DNA from: Phytomonospora sp040655735 | GTDB lineage: Bacteria > Actinomycetota > Actinomycetes > Mycobacteriales > Micromonosporaceae | Reading direction: 5' to 3' | NCBI RefSeq assembly: GCF_040655735.1 | Contig: NZ_JBFAKK010000003.1 | Coordinates: 1 to 64,000 of the forward strand | DNA: 64,000 bases | Shown here: positions 7,901-15,932 of the stretch, one piece after another | Layout of the letters: every line of letters starts with the position of its first letter | How positions within the stretch are numbered: position 1 is the first letter of the stretch | The notes under the pieces: generated by a model | Told to the model about the DNA's origin: nothing | Database searches by the model: none | The model's input: only the letters and a program-made list of their open reading frames with translations | Translations under genes and position numbers: made by a program

Positions 7901-9307
7901 TCAGTAGGAACGAGCCAGGTAGGCGACCAGTCCCTCTTCGTCCTCGGAGTCGGGAACCGAGCCGTCGGCACGGACCAGGCAGCGGACGCTGACGCCCTTG
8001 GTGTTGGCCTCGTTCTCACCCTCCACGCCGCAGTCCGACCACGGCAGCCGGACGAAGCCGTCGTTCGCGGCCTCGATCGCCTCGGCGAGCGTGCTCGCAT
8101 CGGCGGTGTGGGCCTCGCGGTAGGCGAGCGCGGCGTCGAAAAGGGCCTTCTGGTCGGTTTCGAGGGCTTCGGTGACGGCCTTGGCGACCGCGTCGACGGA
8201 CACGGCGGTCTTGGAACCGTCGATCCGGCGCACGATCGTGGCGTTGCCCTCTTTGAGGTCGCGCGGGCCGAGTTCGACGCGGATGGGGTAGCCCCGCAGT
8301 TCGGCGTCGACGGCGCGGCGGCCGAACGGGATGTCGGTGCGGGTGTCGAGTTTCACTCGGACGCCGGCGGCGCGCAGCTCGTCGTGGAGCTTCGCGGCGG
8401 TCTCGGCGACGCCTTCGCCGTCCTTGACGACGATGACGTAGGCCTGGACGGGGGCCAGTCGCGGCGGTACGCGCAGGCCGTTGTCGTCGCCGTGGGCCAT
8501 GATCATGCCGCCGACCATGCGGGTCGACACGCCCCACGAGGTGGTCCACGCGTGGTGCTGCTTGCCGTCGCTGCCGAGGTAGCCGATGTCGAAGGCCTTG
8601 GCGAAGTTCTGGCCGAGCTCGTGCGAGGTGCCCATCTGGAGGGCCTTGCCGTCGCGCATGAGCCCTTCGAGGGTGTAGGTGTCGGTGGCTCCGGCGAATC
8701 GCTCGCGGGTGGTCTTGCGGCCGACGATGACGGGGATGGCCAGGATGTTGGCCATGAAGTCCTCGTAGACGTCGTGCAGGATGCGGCGGGCGTAGGCGCG
8801 GGCGTCGTCCTGGGTGGCGTGGGCGGTGTGGCCCTCCTGCCAGTGGAACTCCGCCGACCGCAGGAAGAGGCGCGTGCGCATCTCCCAGCGCAGGACGTTG
8901 GCCCACTGGTTGAGCAGCAGGGGCAGGTCCCGGTAGGACTGGATCCACTTGGCCATGAACTCGCCGATGACCGTCTCCGACGTGGGGCGGATGACGGCGG
9001 GCTCGTCGAGTTCCTTGCCGCCGCCGATGGTGACGACGGCGAGTTCGGGGGCGAAGCCCTCGACGTGCTCGGCCTCACGCTGGAGGTAGCTCTGGGGGAT
9101 CAGCAGGGGGAAGGAGGCGTTCTCGGCGCCGGCGTCCTTGATGCGGAGATCGACCTCGGCCACCATGCGCTCCCAGATGGCCCACCCCGTCGGTCGGATC
9201 ACCTGAGAGCCGCGGACTGGACCGTTCTCGGCCAGTTCGGCTTTCGCGATGACGTCCTGATACCAACGGGGGAAGTCCTCCGCCTGGGGAGTGAGCACTC
9301 GTGCCAC
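7901..9307 (-). CDS. proS: Prolyl-tRNA synthetase, short (archaeal/eukaryotic-like) type
   Basis: Charges tRNA-Pro. The start is the GTG at 9307 (MARVLTPQAEDFPRWYQDVI) with AGGA upstream. Much longer reading in the same frame is a shadow of the opposite strand. The 468 residues carry class II motifs 1 (RPTGWAIWERM), 2 (RTRLFLRSAEFHWQEGHT) and 3 (GGMIMAHGDDNGLRVPP), an anticodon-binding domain, and the type-3 C-terminal domain ending in Tyr. There is no bacterial INS editing insertion. The C-terminal zinc region keeps only two obvious Cys (SDCG, VRCL) instead of four, so zinc may be lost. Confidence 0.95.
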   Translation of the reverse strand: MARVLTPQAEDFPRWYQDVIAKAELAENGPVRGSQVIRPTGWAIWERMVAEVDLRIKDAGAENASFPLLIPQSYLQREAEHVEGFAPELAVVTIGGGKELDEPAVIRPTSETVIGEFMAKWIQSYRDLPLLLNQWANVLRWEMRTRLFLRSAEFHWQEGHTAHATQDDARAYARRILHDVYEDFMANILAIPVIVGRKTTRERFAGATDTYTLEGLMRDGKALQMGTSHELGQNFAKAFDIGYLGSDGKQHHAWTTSWGVSTRMVGGMIMAHGDDNGLRVPPRLAPVQAYVIVVKDGEGVAETAAKLHDELRAAGVRVKLDTRTDIPFGRRAVDAELRGYPIRVELGPRDLKEGNATIVRRIDGSKTAVSVDAVAKAVTEALETDQKALFDAALAYREAHTADASTLAEAIEAANDGFVRLPWSDCGVEGENEANTKGVSVRCLVRADGSVPDSEDEEGLVAYLARSY

Positions 9308-9457
9308 GGTGATCCCGGGTCCTTTGCATGATCGTTTGTGCTGGTCAGAGTGGGTGTCGCCGTGAGGGACACCACGAAGGCAGCCTACAGGGCGCGTTTT
9401 GGGCGGTGACAGCGAATATGCGCCGCTCAGGCGTGAGCAGCGCGTGGGAGGCACTCG

Positions 9458-9492
9458 GTCCACTGAGGACTGTCGCACGAGGCCGGTAGCCT
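9458..9492 (+). promoter_or_regulatory. Conserved promoter block of paralog 1
   Basis: GTCCACTGAGGACTGTCG (9458-9475), 8 variable bases, then CGGTAGCCT (9484-9492). The same two blocks with the same 8-nt gap occur upstream of paralog 2. TAGCCT is a plausible -10, and TGAGGA at 17-nt spacing is a weak -35. GTCC-ACTGA-GGAC is a short dyad that could be an operator. Confidence 0.7.
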
Positions 9493-9523
9493 GCCCGCCG
9501 TATCCGAGCCGAAGGAATCCGCC

Positions 9524-12022
9524 TTGAGCGACTCGTCCGTCCACATTCCCCTCCACATCGCCGACCGCGCGATGGTCACCCTGATCAGTGCCGCCGGACC
9601 GCAGGAGTGGGACCGCGCCATCGCCTCGCGGCCGCGGATCGTGCGCGCGGTGCTCGACGGCCACGTGCCGGTGCCCGCCGCATTCGCCGAGGAGGCGCTG
9701 CGGGGCGGGGACGAGGAGTCGCTGATCTCGCTGCTCAAGGCCCACGAACGGGTGCAGGACATGCCCGACGTGCTGGACCGGCTCGCCGCGACCGGCCGCG
9801 CGCGGCTCTACCGCCACCACGACCGGCGCTTCCAGACGCGGCTGCTGGCCTCCGCGCACCTCGACCGGGCCGGCTGGGCCGCGATGGACCTGAGCCGGTG
9901 GGTGACGTGGATGCGTCCCGAGGACGAGGTCCGAACGTGGCGGCTGTACGTGCACTCGCGCCTGCCCGCGCTGCTGCGCGGCACCCTGGAGCGCGTGGGA
10001 CACCTGCTGTCGGACCGGGAGCGGGCACTGGCGCTGTGGAACCTGCACGCGGCGGCCGGGCGCGAGGCGGCGGAGGCGTGGTTCGAGCGAGTCGGCGGAG
10101 TCGTCGGGGAGAAGGCCGCCGCCGAGGTCGCCGACGGAGGCGATCTCTCCGCCCTGGCCGCCTGGGCCGAGAGCACCGAGCTCGCCGTGGCCGAGTTGCG
10201 GGACACCGGGAGCGGCGACCGGGCACAGACCTTCGGTGCCCGCGAGGTCCTCGACTGGGACGTGTTGCGCGCGGCGCACCGCGAGGAGCCCTTCGACGTC
10301 GAGGCGGCGGGTCTGCTGGCCGGGCGTGAGGGCTGCCCGGAGGACTTCCTCGCCGAACTCTACGAAGCCCATCCGGGAGCGGTCGTCGACAACGCCGCGC
10401 GTCCCGACCGGGCCTGGTGGGCACTGAGGCCCAGCGGCTCGGCGGCGGTCGTCGCGCGGGCGTCGAAGGTGCTCGCCGGGCGGCTGGTCGCCGAGGGCGA
10501 GCCGGAGGGCGTGCTCGCCGAGGCGCGGCCCGCGGTGGCGGTTCTGGAGGCCCTGCGGACGTCGCGCGAGCGGCACGCCGAGAACACCGCCGCGCTGATG
10601 GACGAGCTGACCGCGCCGGTGGCGCGGCTCGGCGCCGATCCGGCCAGGTGGCGGGCGCTGCGGGCGGCGTTGAAGTCCGCGAAGGGCCTGACCGTGCTGG
10701 AGCTGTTCGCGAAGGCGGAGTCGATGGCGGCGGCCGGGAAGGCACCGGCGGCCTGGCCGGACGCGGCGGACGTTCCCCCCGAGGGCAAGGCGACGTCGCT
10801 GACGGGTGCGCGGTCGGCGTTCGTGCCGCTGTTCGACGTGGCGGCCGTCGAGGTGCAACTGGCCCTGCTTCCCCACCTGGACGGCAGGACTCGGCACGAG
10901 GTGTTCACCCTCGGCGCGTGGCGTCCGGAGTGGCTCGACGCCGCCCTCGCCGGCCCCGACCGGGGCTGGTGCCTGTCACTGGCCGCGCGGGCGTCGCTGA
11001 GCACACCCGCCATCCAGCGGCTGCTCGAACTGGACGATTCGGAGATCAACGCCCGGCTCTTCCTGCGCTCGCAGGTCTCGAACCTCCAGCGCACCGCGAT
11101 CCTGTCCGGGCGGCGCTTCGGCGGCGGCGAGGGGCCGGTCCCTCTCGACCCGGGCCTGCGCGGCAGGCTGCTCACCCGAGACGGCGGCTGGCGCGGCACC
11201 GACGCGATCGACTGCGCCGACGCCGAGTTGCAGACGCACATCCTGGCGAAGGTACGGGTGCGCGGGGAAATGCCGCAGACGCGGCTGCTGGTCGAGGCGT
11301 GGGATCGGCACGGACGGGAGCTGGCGGCGAAGTACGTCGCCGGCGACATCGGGCCGAAGGCCTACTCGGCCCACCCGATCGGGCCGGGGCTCAAGAAGCG
11401 CTTCACGGCACTGCTGAAGCTGGACGATCCCTCGGCCGAGCTGGCCCGGCTGCGCGAAGAGGCGCGGGAGTCGCTGACCGCCGAGTGGCAGATCGGCCAG
11501 GTCCGGGCCGATCGCTCCGACCACTTCGACCTGGCCAAGCACTCCCACCACTGGCATTGGGACGAGCTGGTCGCCGCGCACCGGGAGGAGCCCTTCTCGC
11601 CGTGGATGATCAAGGGCTTCGACTCCGAGACCGCAGGGTGCCCGACCGAGTTCAAGGCGGACTCGGAGGAGCTGGGACCCAATCCGGAGGTCGGCGAGAC
11701 CTGGGAGGACCGGATCCTCTCCTCCGGGGACGTCCTGCGGCGGCTGGAGGCCCCGCTGTCGGTGGACTACCAGAAGCGGCACTGGCTCGGCAGCGCGCTC
11801 GCGCGGGGCGCGGTCTCCCCCGGCGATGTCCTGGCCGTCGCGCGGCCCGCGGCGGTCGCGCTGGCGGTGGTGAACACGCGCGGCGCCGACGCGGTGTCGA
11901 AGCTGCTGGCGGAGACCGTCGCCGGGGACCCCGACGTGTGGATGCTGGTGCTGGGCATGCTCCCGGACTTCGCCGGCTCGCTGCCCGAGCTGCTGGACAC
12001 GGCGAGGCTCGCCGTGGGCTGA
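9524..12022 (+). CDS. Uncharacterised large repeat protein, paralog 1 of the MoxR-VWA cluster
   Basis: 832 residues, no signal peptide or membrane segment, no family I can name. It shares collinear blocks with the proteins at 13451 and 15933: LDWDVLRAAHREEPF with a following GCPEDF (about 244-277), AIQRLLELD (about 496), DAELQTHILAKVRVRGEMPQ (about 565), a WQIG(x)nHSHHWHWDELVAAHREEPF block (about 655-690) and a C-terminal LGMLPDFAGSLPELL. The W-x3-AAH-x-EEPF module therefore occurs twice within the protein. The L(x)6CP(x)3L(x)2L pattern after it resembles leucine-rich-variant or HEAT-like solenoid repeats (inference). It starts at TTG with GAAGGAA upstream. It is transcribed alone: its own promoter block, and a hairpin after the stop. 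Confidence 0.85.
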   Translation: MSDSSVHIPLHIADRAMVTLISAAGPQEWDRAIASRPRIVRAVLDGHVPVPAAFAEEALRGGDEESLISLLKAHERVQDMPDVLDRLAATGRARLYRHHDRRFQTRLLASAHLDRAGWAAMDLSRWVTWMRPEDEVRTWRLYVHSRLPALLRGTLERVGHLLSDRERALALWNLHAAAGREAAEAWFERVGGVVGEKAAAEVADGGDLSALAAWAESTELAVAELRDTGSGDRAQTFGAREVLDWDVLRAAHREEPFDVEAAGLLAGREGCPEDFLAELYEAHPGAVVDNAARPDRAWWALRPSGSAAVVARASKVLAGRLVAEGEPEGVLAEARPAVAVLEALRTSRERHAENTAALMDELTAPVARLGADPARWRALRAALKSAKGLTVLELFAKAESMAAAGKAPAAWPDAADVPPEGKATSLTGARSAFVPLFDVAAVEVQLALLPHLDGRTRHEVFTLGAWRPEWLDAALAGPDRGWCLSLAARASLSTPAIQRLLELDDSEINARLFLRSQVSNLQRTAILSGRRFGGGEGPVPLDPGLRGRLLTRDGGWRGTDAIDCADAELQTHILAKVRVRGEMPQTRLLVEAWDRHGRELAAKYVAGDIGPKAYSAHPIGPGLKKRFTALLKLDDPSAELARLREEARESLTAEWQIGQVRADRSDHFDLAKHSHHWHWDELVAAHREEPFSPWMIKGFDSETAGCPTEFKADSEELGPNPEVGETWEDRILSSGDVLRRLEAPLSVDYQKRHWLGSALARGAVSPGDVLAVARPAAVALAVVNTRGADAVSKLLAETVAGDPDVWMLVLGMLPDFAGSLPELLDTARLAVG

Positions 12023-12032
12023 GCACGTCAGC

Positions 12033-12059
12033 GGCCCGTGCGCGAACCGTGCGCGGGCC
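12033..12059 (+). terminator. Hairpin after paralog 1
   Basis: An 11-bp stem with two wobble pairs, GGCCCGTGCGC / GTGCGCGGGCC, around GAACC, 10 nt after the stop of paralog 1. Confidence 0.6.
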
Positions 12060-12119
12060 GTCAGCGCTCTCCGGGAACGTTCGGGGCACAGGGATCCACG
12101 ACAACCCGAGGAGCGCGAG

Positions 12120-13268
12120 ATGTCCCACGAATCCACCGTCGTCGCCGGCGGCGCGACCGACTTCATGACGGTCCGCCACCTGCGGCTGACCGGCGGCCAG
12201 CAAGAGATCGGCCGCGCACTGGGCGGCGAGGCGACCGGGTACGGCTGGGCGCCCACGCCGATCGACCCGGTGCTGGGCCGGGCCCGGCGCGTCTGGTTCG
12301 AGCGGCACTGGCCGCAGCACGCCGAGCGGCTGCGCGGGATCGCCGAGGCGGCCGGCGTCGACCCCGATCGCGACGACCTCGCCTTCGACTCGCCGTCGAG
12401 CGTGCCCGCCGGGTCGGGTTGCTCGGCGGTGTTCTGCCCGCCGTCATCCACAGTGGATGGACACGGGTTGTTCGGCCGCAACTACGACTTCTTCACCATG
12501 TCGTGGGAGGAGATGGTCGCGGCGTTCTCCGGGCCGGACGGCACGCCCGCCGCTCCCGGCGGCACGCCCATCGCGTCGCGACCGTACGTGCTGACCACCG
12601 TCCCCGACGACGGGCTCGCCACCACCGTCATCACGATGGACAACCTCGACGGCGCCACCGAGGGCGTCAACGAGGCGGGGTTGTCGGTGGCGTTGCTCAT
12701 CTCCGACATCACCGAGGCCAAGCCGCCGGAGGGGCCCACTCCCCCGCAGGTCGGCGTCAACCCGATGCAGCTGCCGCGGTTCGTGCTGGAGACCTGCCGC
12801 ACCGCCGACGAGGCGAAGGCGGCGCTGCTCGGCGCGAAGCAGTCGGCGGAGGTCGGCTGCCACTACCTGATCGCCGACGCCTCGGGCCGCGCGTTCGTGT
12901 GGGAGCGCGCGGGCGGCGTCGAGCACATCATCGAGGCCGAGGGCGGCGGTCCGCTGTGCGTGACCAACCACCTGCTCAGCCGCCACCCCGTCGCGCGCGA
13001 CCTCCCGGCCGACACCGAGGAGACCTTCCTGACCTACGGCCGGGCCCGCACCCTCACCGAACGGGTCGAGGGCGCCGAGGTCGGCCGCGACTTCCTGGAG
13101 GACGCGATGGACGAGGTCTCGGTGCCGGCGGCGCCCGACTTCCCGTGGCGGACCCTGTGGCGTTCGGTGATCGACGTCAACGAGCCCTCGCTGGAGACGC
13201 GCTTCTACCTCGGCGACGCCGACGGCGCCGTCCGCCGCAGTGAGGCGCTGCGCTTCACGCCGAAGTAG
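12120..13268 (+). CDS. C45-like Ntn hydrolase (autoproteolytic acyltransferase / linear-amide hydrolase type)
   Basis: 382 residues resembling the C45 (acyl-CoA:6-aminopenicillanate acyltransferase) group of Ntn hydrolases. These cleave themselves to expose an N-terminal Cys that attacks amide bonds. The likely nucleophile is C101 in GSGCSAVF, followed by HGLFGRNYDFF, which matches the family's G-x-N-x-D strand. Residues 1-100 would be the propeptide. TEGVNEAGLSVAL and CVTNHLL are further family-like strands. The substrate is unknown. The gene lies between paralogs 1 and 2 on the same strand, but terminators on both sides suggest a separate transcript. The ATG start has GAGGAGCGCGAG upstream. 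Confidence 0.8.
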   Translation: MSHESTVVAGGATDFMTVRHLRLTGGQQEIGRALGGEATGYGWAPTPIDPVLGRARRVWFERHWPQHAERLRGIAEAAGVDPDRDDLAFDSPSSVPAGSGCSAVFCPPSSTVDGHGLFGRNYDFFTMSWEEMVAAFSGPDGTPAAPGGTPIASRPYVLTTVPDDGLATTVITMDNLDGATEGVNEAGLSVALLISDITEAKPPEGPTPPQVGVNPMQLPRFVLETCRTADEAKAALLGAKQSAEVGCHYLIADASGRAFVWERAGGVEHIIEAEGGGPLCVTNHLLSRHPVARDLPADTEETFLTYGRARTLTERVEGAEVGRDFLEDAMDEVSVPAAPDFPWRTLWRSVIDVNEPSLETRFYLGDADGAVRRSEALRFTPK

Positions 13269-13282
13269 CCGGCGAGGGCACC

Positions 13283-13314
13283 GGGCGCGCCGTCGCAACA
13301 CGGACGGTGCGCCC
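13283..13314 (+). terminator. Hairpin after the C45-like hydrolase
   Basis: A 12-bp stem, GGGCGCGCCGTC / GACGGTGCGCCC with one G-U pair, around an 8-nt loop, 14 nt after the stop. Confidence 0.7.
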
Positions 13315-13389
13315 GTCGTACGCGGTGCGCTGTCGCGGCGTGGGACTAGCGTCGGCAACCGGTCGGCGGGCGGGAAAGCGGAACCGTTC

Positions 13390-13424
13390 GTCCACTGAGG
13401 ACTGTCGTACGCCGGCGGTAGCCT
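13390..13424 (+). promoter_or_regulatory. Conserved promoter block of paralog 2 operon
   Basis: The same 18-mer as at 9458 (13390-13407), an 8-nt gap, then CGGTAGCCT (13416-13424). Beyond it, AGAAGGA and a TTG start also match the paralog 1 layout. It drives the four-gene operon paralog 2 to the AAA protein. Confidence 0.7.
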
Positions 13425-13450
13425 CCCGGTAGCCGAGCAGAAGGACGACC

Positions 13451-15922
13451 TTGAACGCACCGCATCTCACCCCCGACCACAGGCAGGCGTTCTCCGCTCT
13501 GATCGACGCGGCCGGCCCACTCGACTGGCGCGCGCTCCTCTCGGCCCTGCGTGGCCCCTTCACCCACGTCCTGGGCAAGTCTCACCGGCTTCCCGGCGAA
13601 CTGATCGAGGCCGTCTTCGAACTCGGCGACGCCGAACTCCTGCGCGCGCTGGCCGGCAACGCCGAGCTGCGCCGCGATCCGGACGCACGGCGGAGACTCG
13701 CCGCCGGCGGGCACCCCGCGGTTGCCCTGGCCTGCGCCGACGACCGCGACCTGCGCCGCACCGTCCTGGAGAACGCCGATCCCTCGCACCCGGGTTGGCA
13801 CGGGGAGACGGGCGCGATCACGCGACTGTGCACGGAGAAGGACCCCCGCGTCATCCGGTCGTTCGCGTACGCGCCCTTCACGCGCCTGCTGGAGCACGTC
13901 CTCGACATCGCCGCCGGTGAGCTGAGCGAGCGCGAGCTGGCATACGCCCTCGCCGGCCTGCGCCGCCACAGCGCGACGGACAACGCGCGCACGTGGGCCG
14001 AGCTGATCGGCGGGCCCGTCGCGTCGCGGGCCATCGTCGAACTCGAAGCCGGCGGCGACCTCTCCGGGCTCCTCGATTGGGCCGACGGAACCGAGTGCGC
14101 CGTCCGGGAGCTGCGTCCCGGCGGTCGCGGCGACCTCGAATGGCGCGTCTCCTTGCGCCCCGTCCTCGACTGGGCCGCCATCGACGCCGCCCACGCCGCC
14201 GAGCCCTTCGACGAGCGCGCCGCGCGGGCCCTGGTCGCCAGGGCGGACTGCCCGCCCGAGACCGTCGCACGGCTGCACGACACCCACCCACTCGCCATCG
14301 CCGAAGACGCCCTGGCCTTCGACGAGGGGATCTGGCGCGGCGAGAAGAACGCCACCGCCGCCGTCCTCGGCAAGTCGGCCGCCGTACTGACCCGCCGAGC
14401 CTTCGAACTGGGCATCCCCGCCGGCCTGATCACCGCCGCCCGCCCCGCGACGGCGATCCTGGCCGCCATGCGTCCCGAGCGCACGACCTCGCCGGACCAC
14501 CCCGCCTTCGCCGAGCTTGAGCGACTGACCGCCGAGCAACTCGGCGACGACCCCGCCGCCTGGCGAGCGCTGCGGTCGGTGCTGCGCTCGGCGCCCGGGC
14601 CGGTCGGCGTGCTGTTCGGGACGGTGTGGTCGGTGGTGAACGGCAACGGCGCACCCCCGTCGTGGCCGTATCCCGCCGAGGCGCCCGCCGACGGCAAGTC
14701 GGGGGTCCCGTCGGGTGCCCGCGCGGCCTTCCTCACCGTCTTCGACTGCGCCACCGTGGAAGTGCGGCGCGGCCTGCTGCCGCACCTCGACGAGCGGACC
14801 CGCTTCGACGTGTTCACCCGTGCCGTCTTCGAGCCCTACCTCGCCGACGCGGCCGTCGAGGGCGGGGAGCGCTTCGCGCTGATGCTCGCCGCTCGTCCCA
14901 CCCTCGAAGCCGGGACGATCCAGCGCCTGCTCGAACTCGACTCCCCCGCCGTCAACAGCAGGCTCTTCAACCGCACCGGGGCGACCCCGGAGCAGCGTCG
15001 CGCGATCTTGTCCGGGCACCGTTTCGGTCCCGGCGAAGGCATCGTGCCGCTCGACCCGGCACTGCGCGAGCGGCTGCTGGCCAAGCAGGCGGGCTGGCAC
15101 CCCACCGAGGCCGTCGAATGCGCCGACGCCGAGCTTCAGGAGCACATCCTGCTCGCCGTGCGGGTCCGCGGCGACCTCCCGCAGCTGCGGCTGCTCCTCA
15201 ACGCCTGGAAGTGGCACGGCCGCGAACGCGCGCTGCACCTGATCTCCGACGAGCTCAAGCCCGCCTCGTACTCGCGCAGGCCCATCGGCCGCACCGCCAA
15301 GTCCAGGCTGCGCAAACTCGCCGCTCTCTCCGACCCCGCGGCCGCCCTCGCCGAGGCCCGCGCGCAGGTCGACGCCTCGACGACCGCCGAGTGGCAGATC
15401 GCCGAGTTGCGGCGGGATCGGGACAACCCCTTCGAACTGGCGCGTCACTCGCATCCGTGGCGCTGGGCGGAGATCATCGCCGCCCACCGGGCCGAGGCCC
15501 TGCCGCCGAAGATGCTGGCGGCCATGCGGGACATGACCAGCGGGCTGCCCGCCGAGCTCGGGGAGGCGGCGGACGCCCAGGCCAACGCGTGGGACGGCCC
15601 GCTCACCAAGCCGGGCGGGGCCCTGCGGCGCCTCAAGGAGAAGCCGCTCGACGAGGGTTTCGTCAACGGCCAGTGGGTGCCACTGTGTCTCGCCTCCGGT
15701 CAGCTGACCCCCGGCGACCTGGTCCGCCACGGTTTCCCCGCCATGCGCGCGCTCGCGCTCGCCGCGCCGCACCTGTCCGAGGACCCCGGGCCGCTGTCGG
15801 CGCTGCTCGAAGAGACCGTCGACGGCCGTCCCGACGCGTGGCTGCTCACCTTGCGGATCCTGCCGGAGTTCACCGGCACGGTACCCGAGCTCCTGGCGAC
15901 CGCGACCGCGGCGACGGACTGA
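13451..15922 (+). CDS. Uncharacterised large repeat protein, paralog 2 of the MoxR-VWA cluster
   Basis: 823 residues, collinear with paralog 1. Shared blocks: LDWAAIDAAHAAEPF plus DCPPETVARL (about 239-275), TIQRLLELDSPAVNSRLF (about 489), RRAILSGHRFGPGEG, DAELQEHILLAVRVRGDLPQ (about 559), a WQIAELR(x)nHSHPWRWAEIIAAHRAEAL block (about 648-684) and RILPEFTGTVPELL at the end. It is closer to paralog 1 than to paralog 3 by eye. No signal peptide, membrane segment or enzymatic motif is visible. It starts at TTG with AGAAGGA upstream. It is the first gene of an operon: paralog 3 follows after 10 bp. Confidence 0.85.
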   Translation: MNAPHLTPDHRQAFSALIDAAGPLDWRALLSALRGPFTHVLGKSHRLPGELIEAVFELGDAELLRALAGNAELRRDPDARRRLAAGGHPAVALACADDRDLRRTVLENADPSHPGWHGETGAITRLCTEKDPRVIRSFAYAPFTRLLEHVLDIAAGELSERELAYALAGLRRHSATDNARTWAELIGGPVASRAIVELEAGGDLSGLLDWADGTECAVRELRPGGRGDLEWRVSLRPVLDWAAIDAAHAAEPFDERAARALVARADCPPETVARLHDTHPLAIAEDALAFDEGIWRGEKNATAAVLGKSAAVLTRRAFELGIPAGLITAARPATAILAAMRPERTTSPDHPAFAELERLTAEQLGDDPAAWRALRSVLRSAPGPVGVLFGTVWSVVNGNGAPPSWPYPAEAPADGKSGVPSGARAAFLTVFDCATVEVRRGLLPHLDERTRFDVFTRAVFEPYLADAAVEGGERFALMLAARPTLEAGTIQRLLELDSPAVNSRLFNRTGATPEQRRAILSGHRFGPGEGIVPLDPALRERLLAKQAGWHPTEAVECADAELQEHILLAVRVRGDLPQLRLLLNAWKWHGRERALHLISDELKPASYSRRPIGRTAKSRLRKLAALSDPAAALAEARAQVDASTTAEWQIAELRRDRDNPFELARHSHPWRWAEIIAAHRAEALPPKMLAAMRDMTSGLPAELGEAADAQANAWDGPLTKPGGALRRLKEKPLDEGFVNGQWVPLCLASGQLTPGDLVRHGFPAMRALALAAPHLSEDPGPLSALLEETVDGRPDAWLLTLRILPEFTGTVPELLATATAATD

Positions 15923-15932
15923 GAGGAACGCG

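Noticed and set aside
7901..10897. A 998-codon minus-strand frame continuing upstream of proS
   Set aside because: The part beyond 9307 is the complement of paralog 1 and not protein-like; proS starts at 9307.
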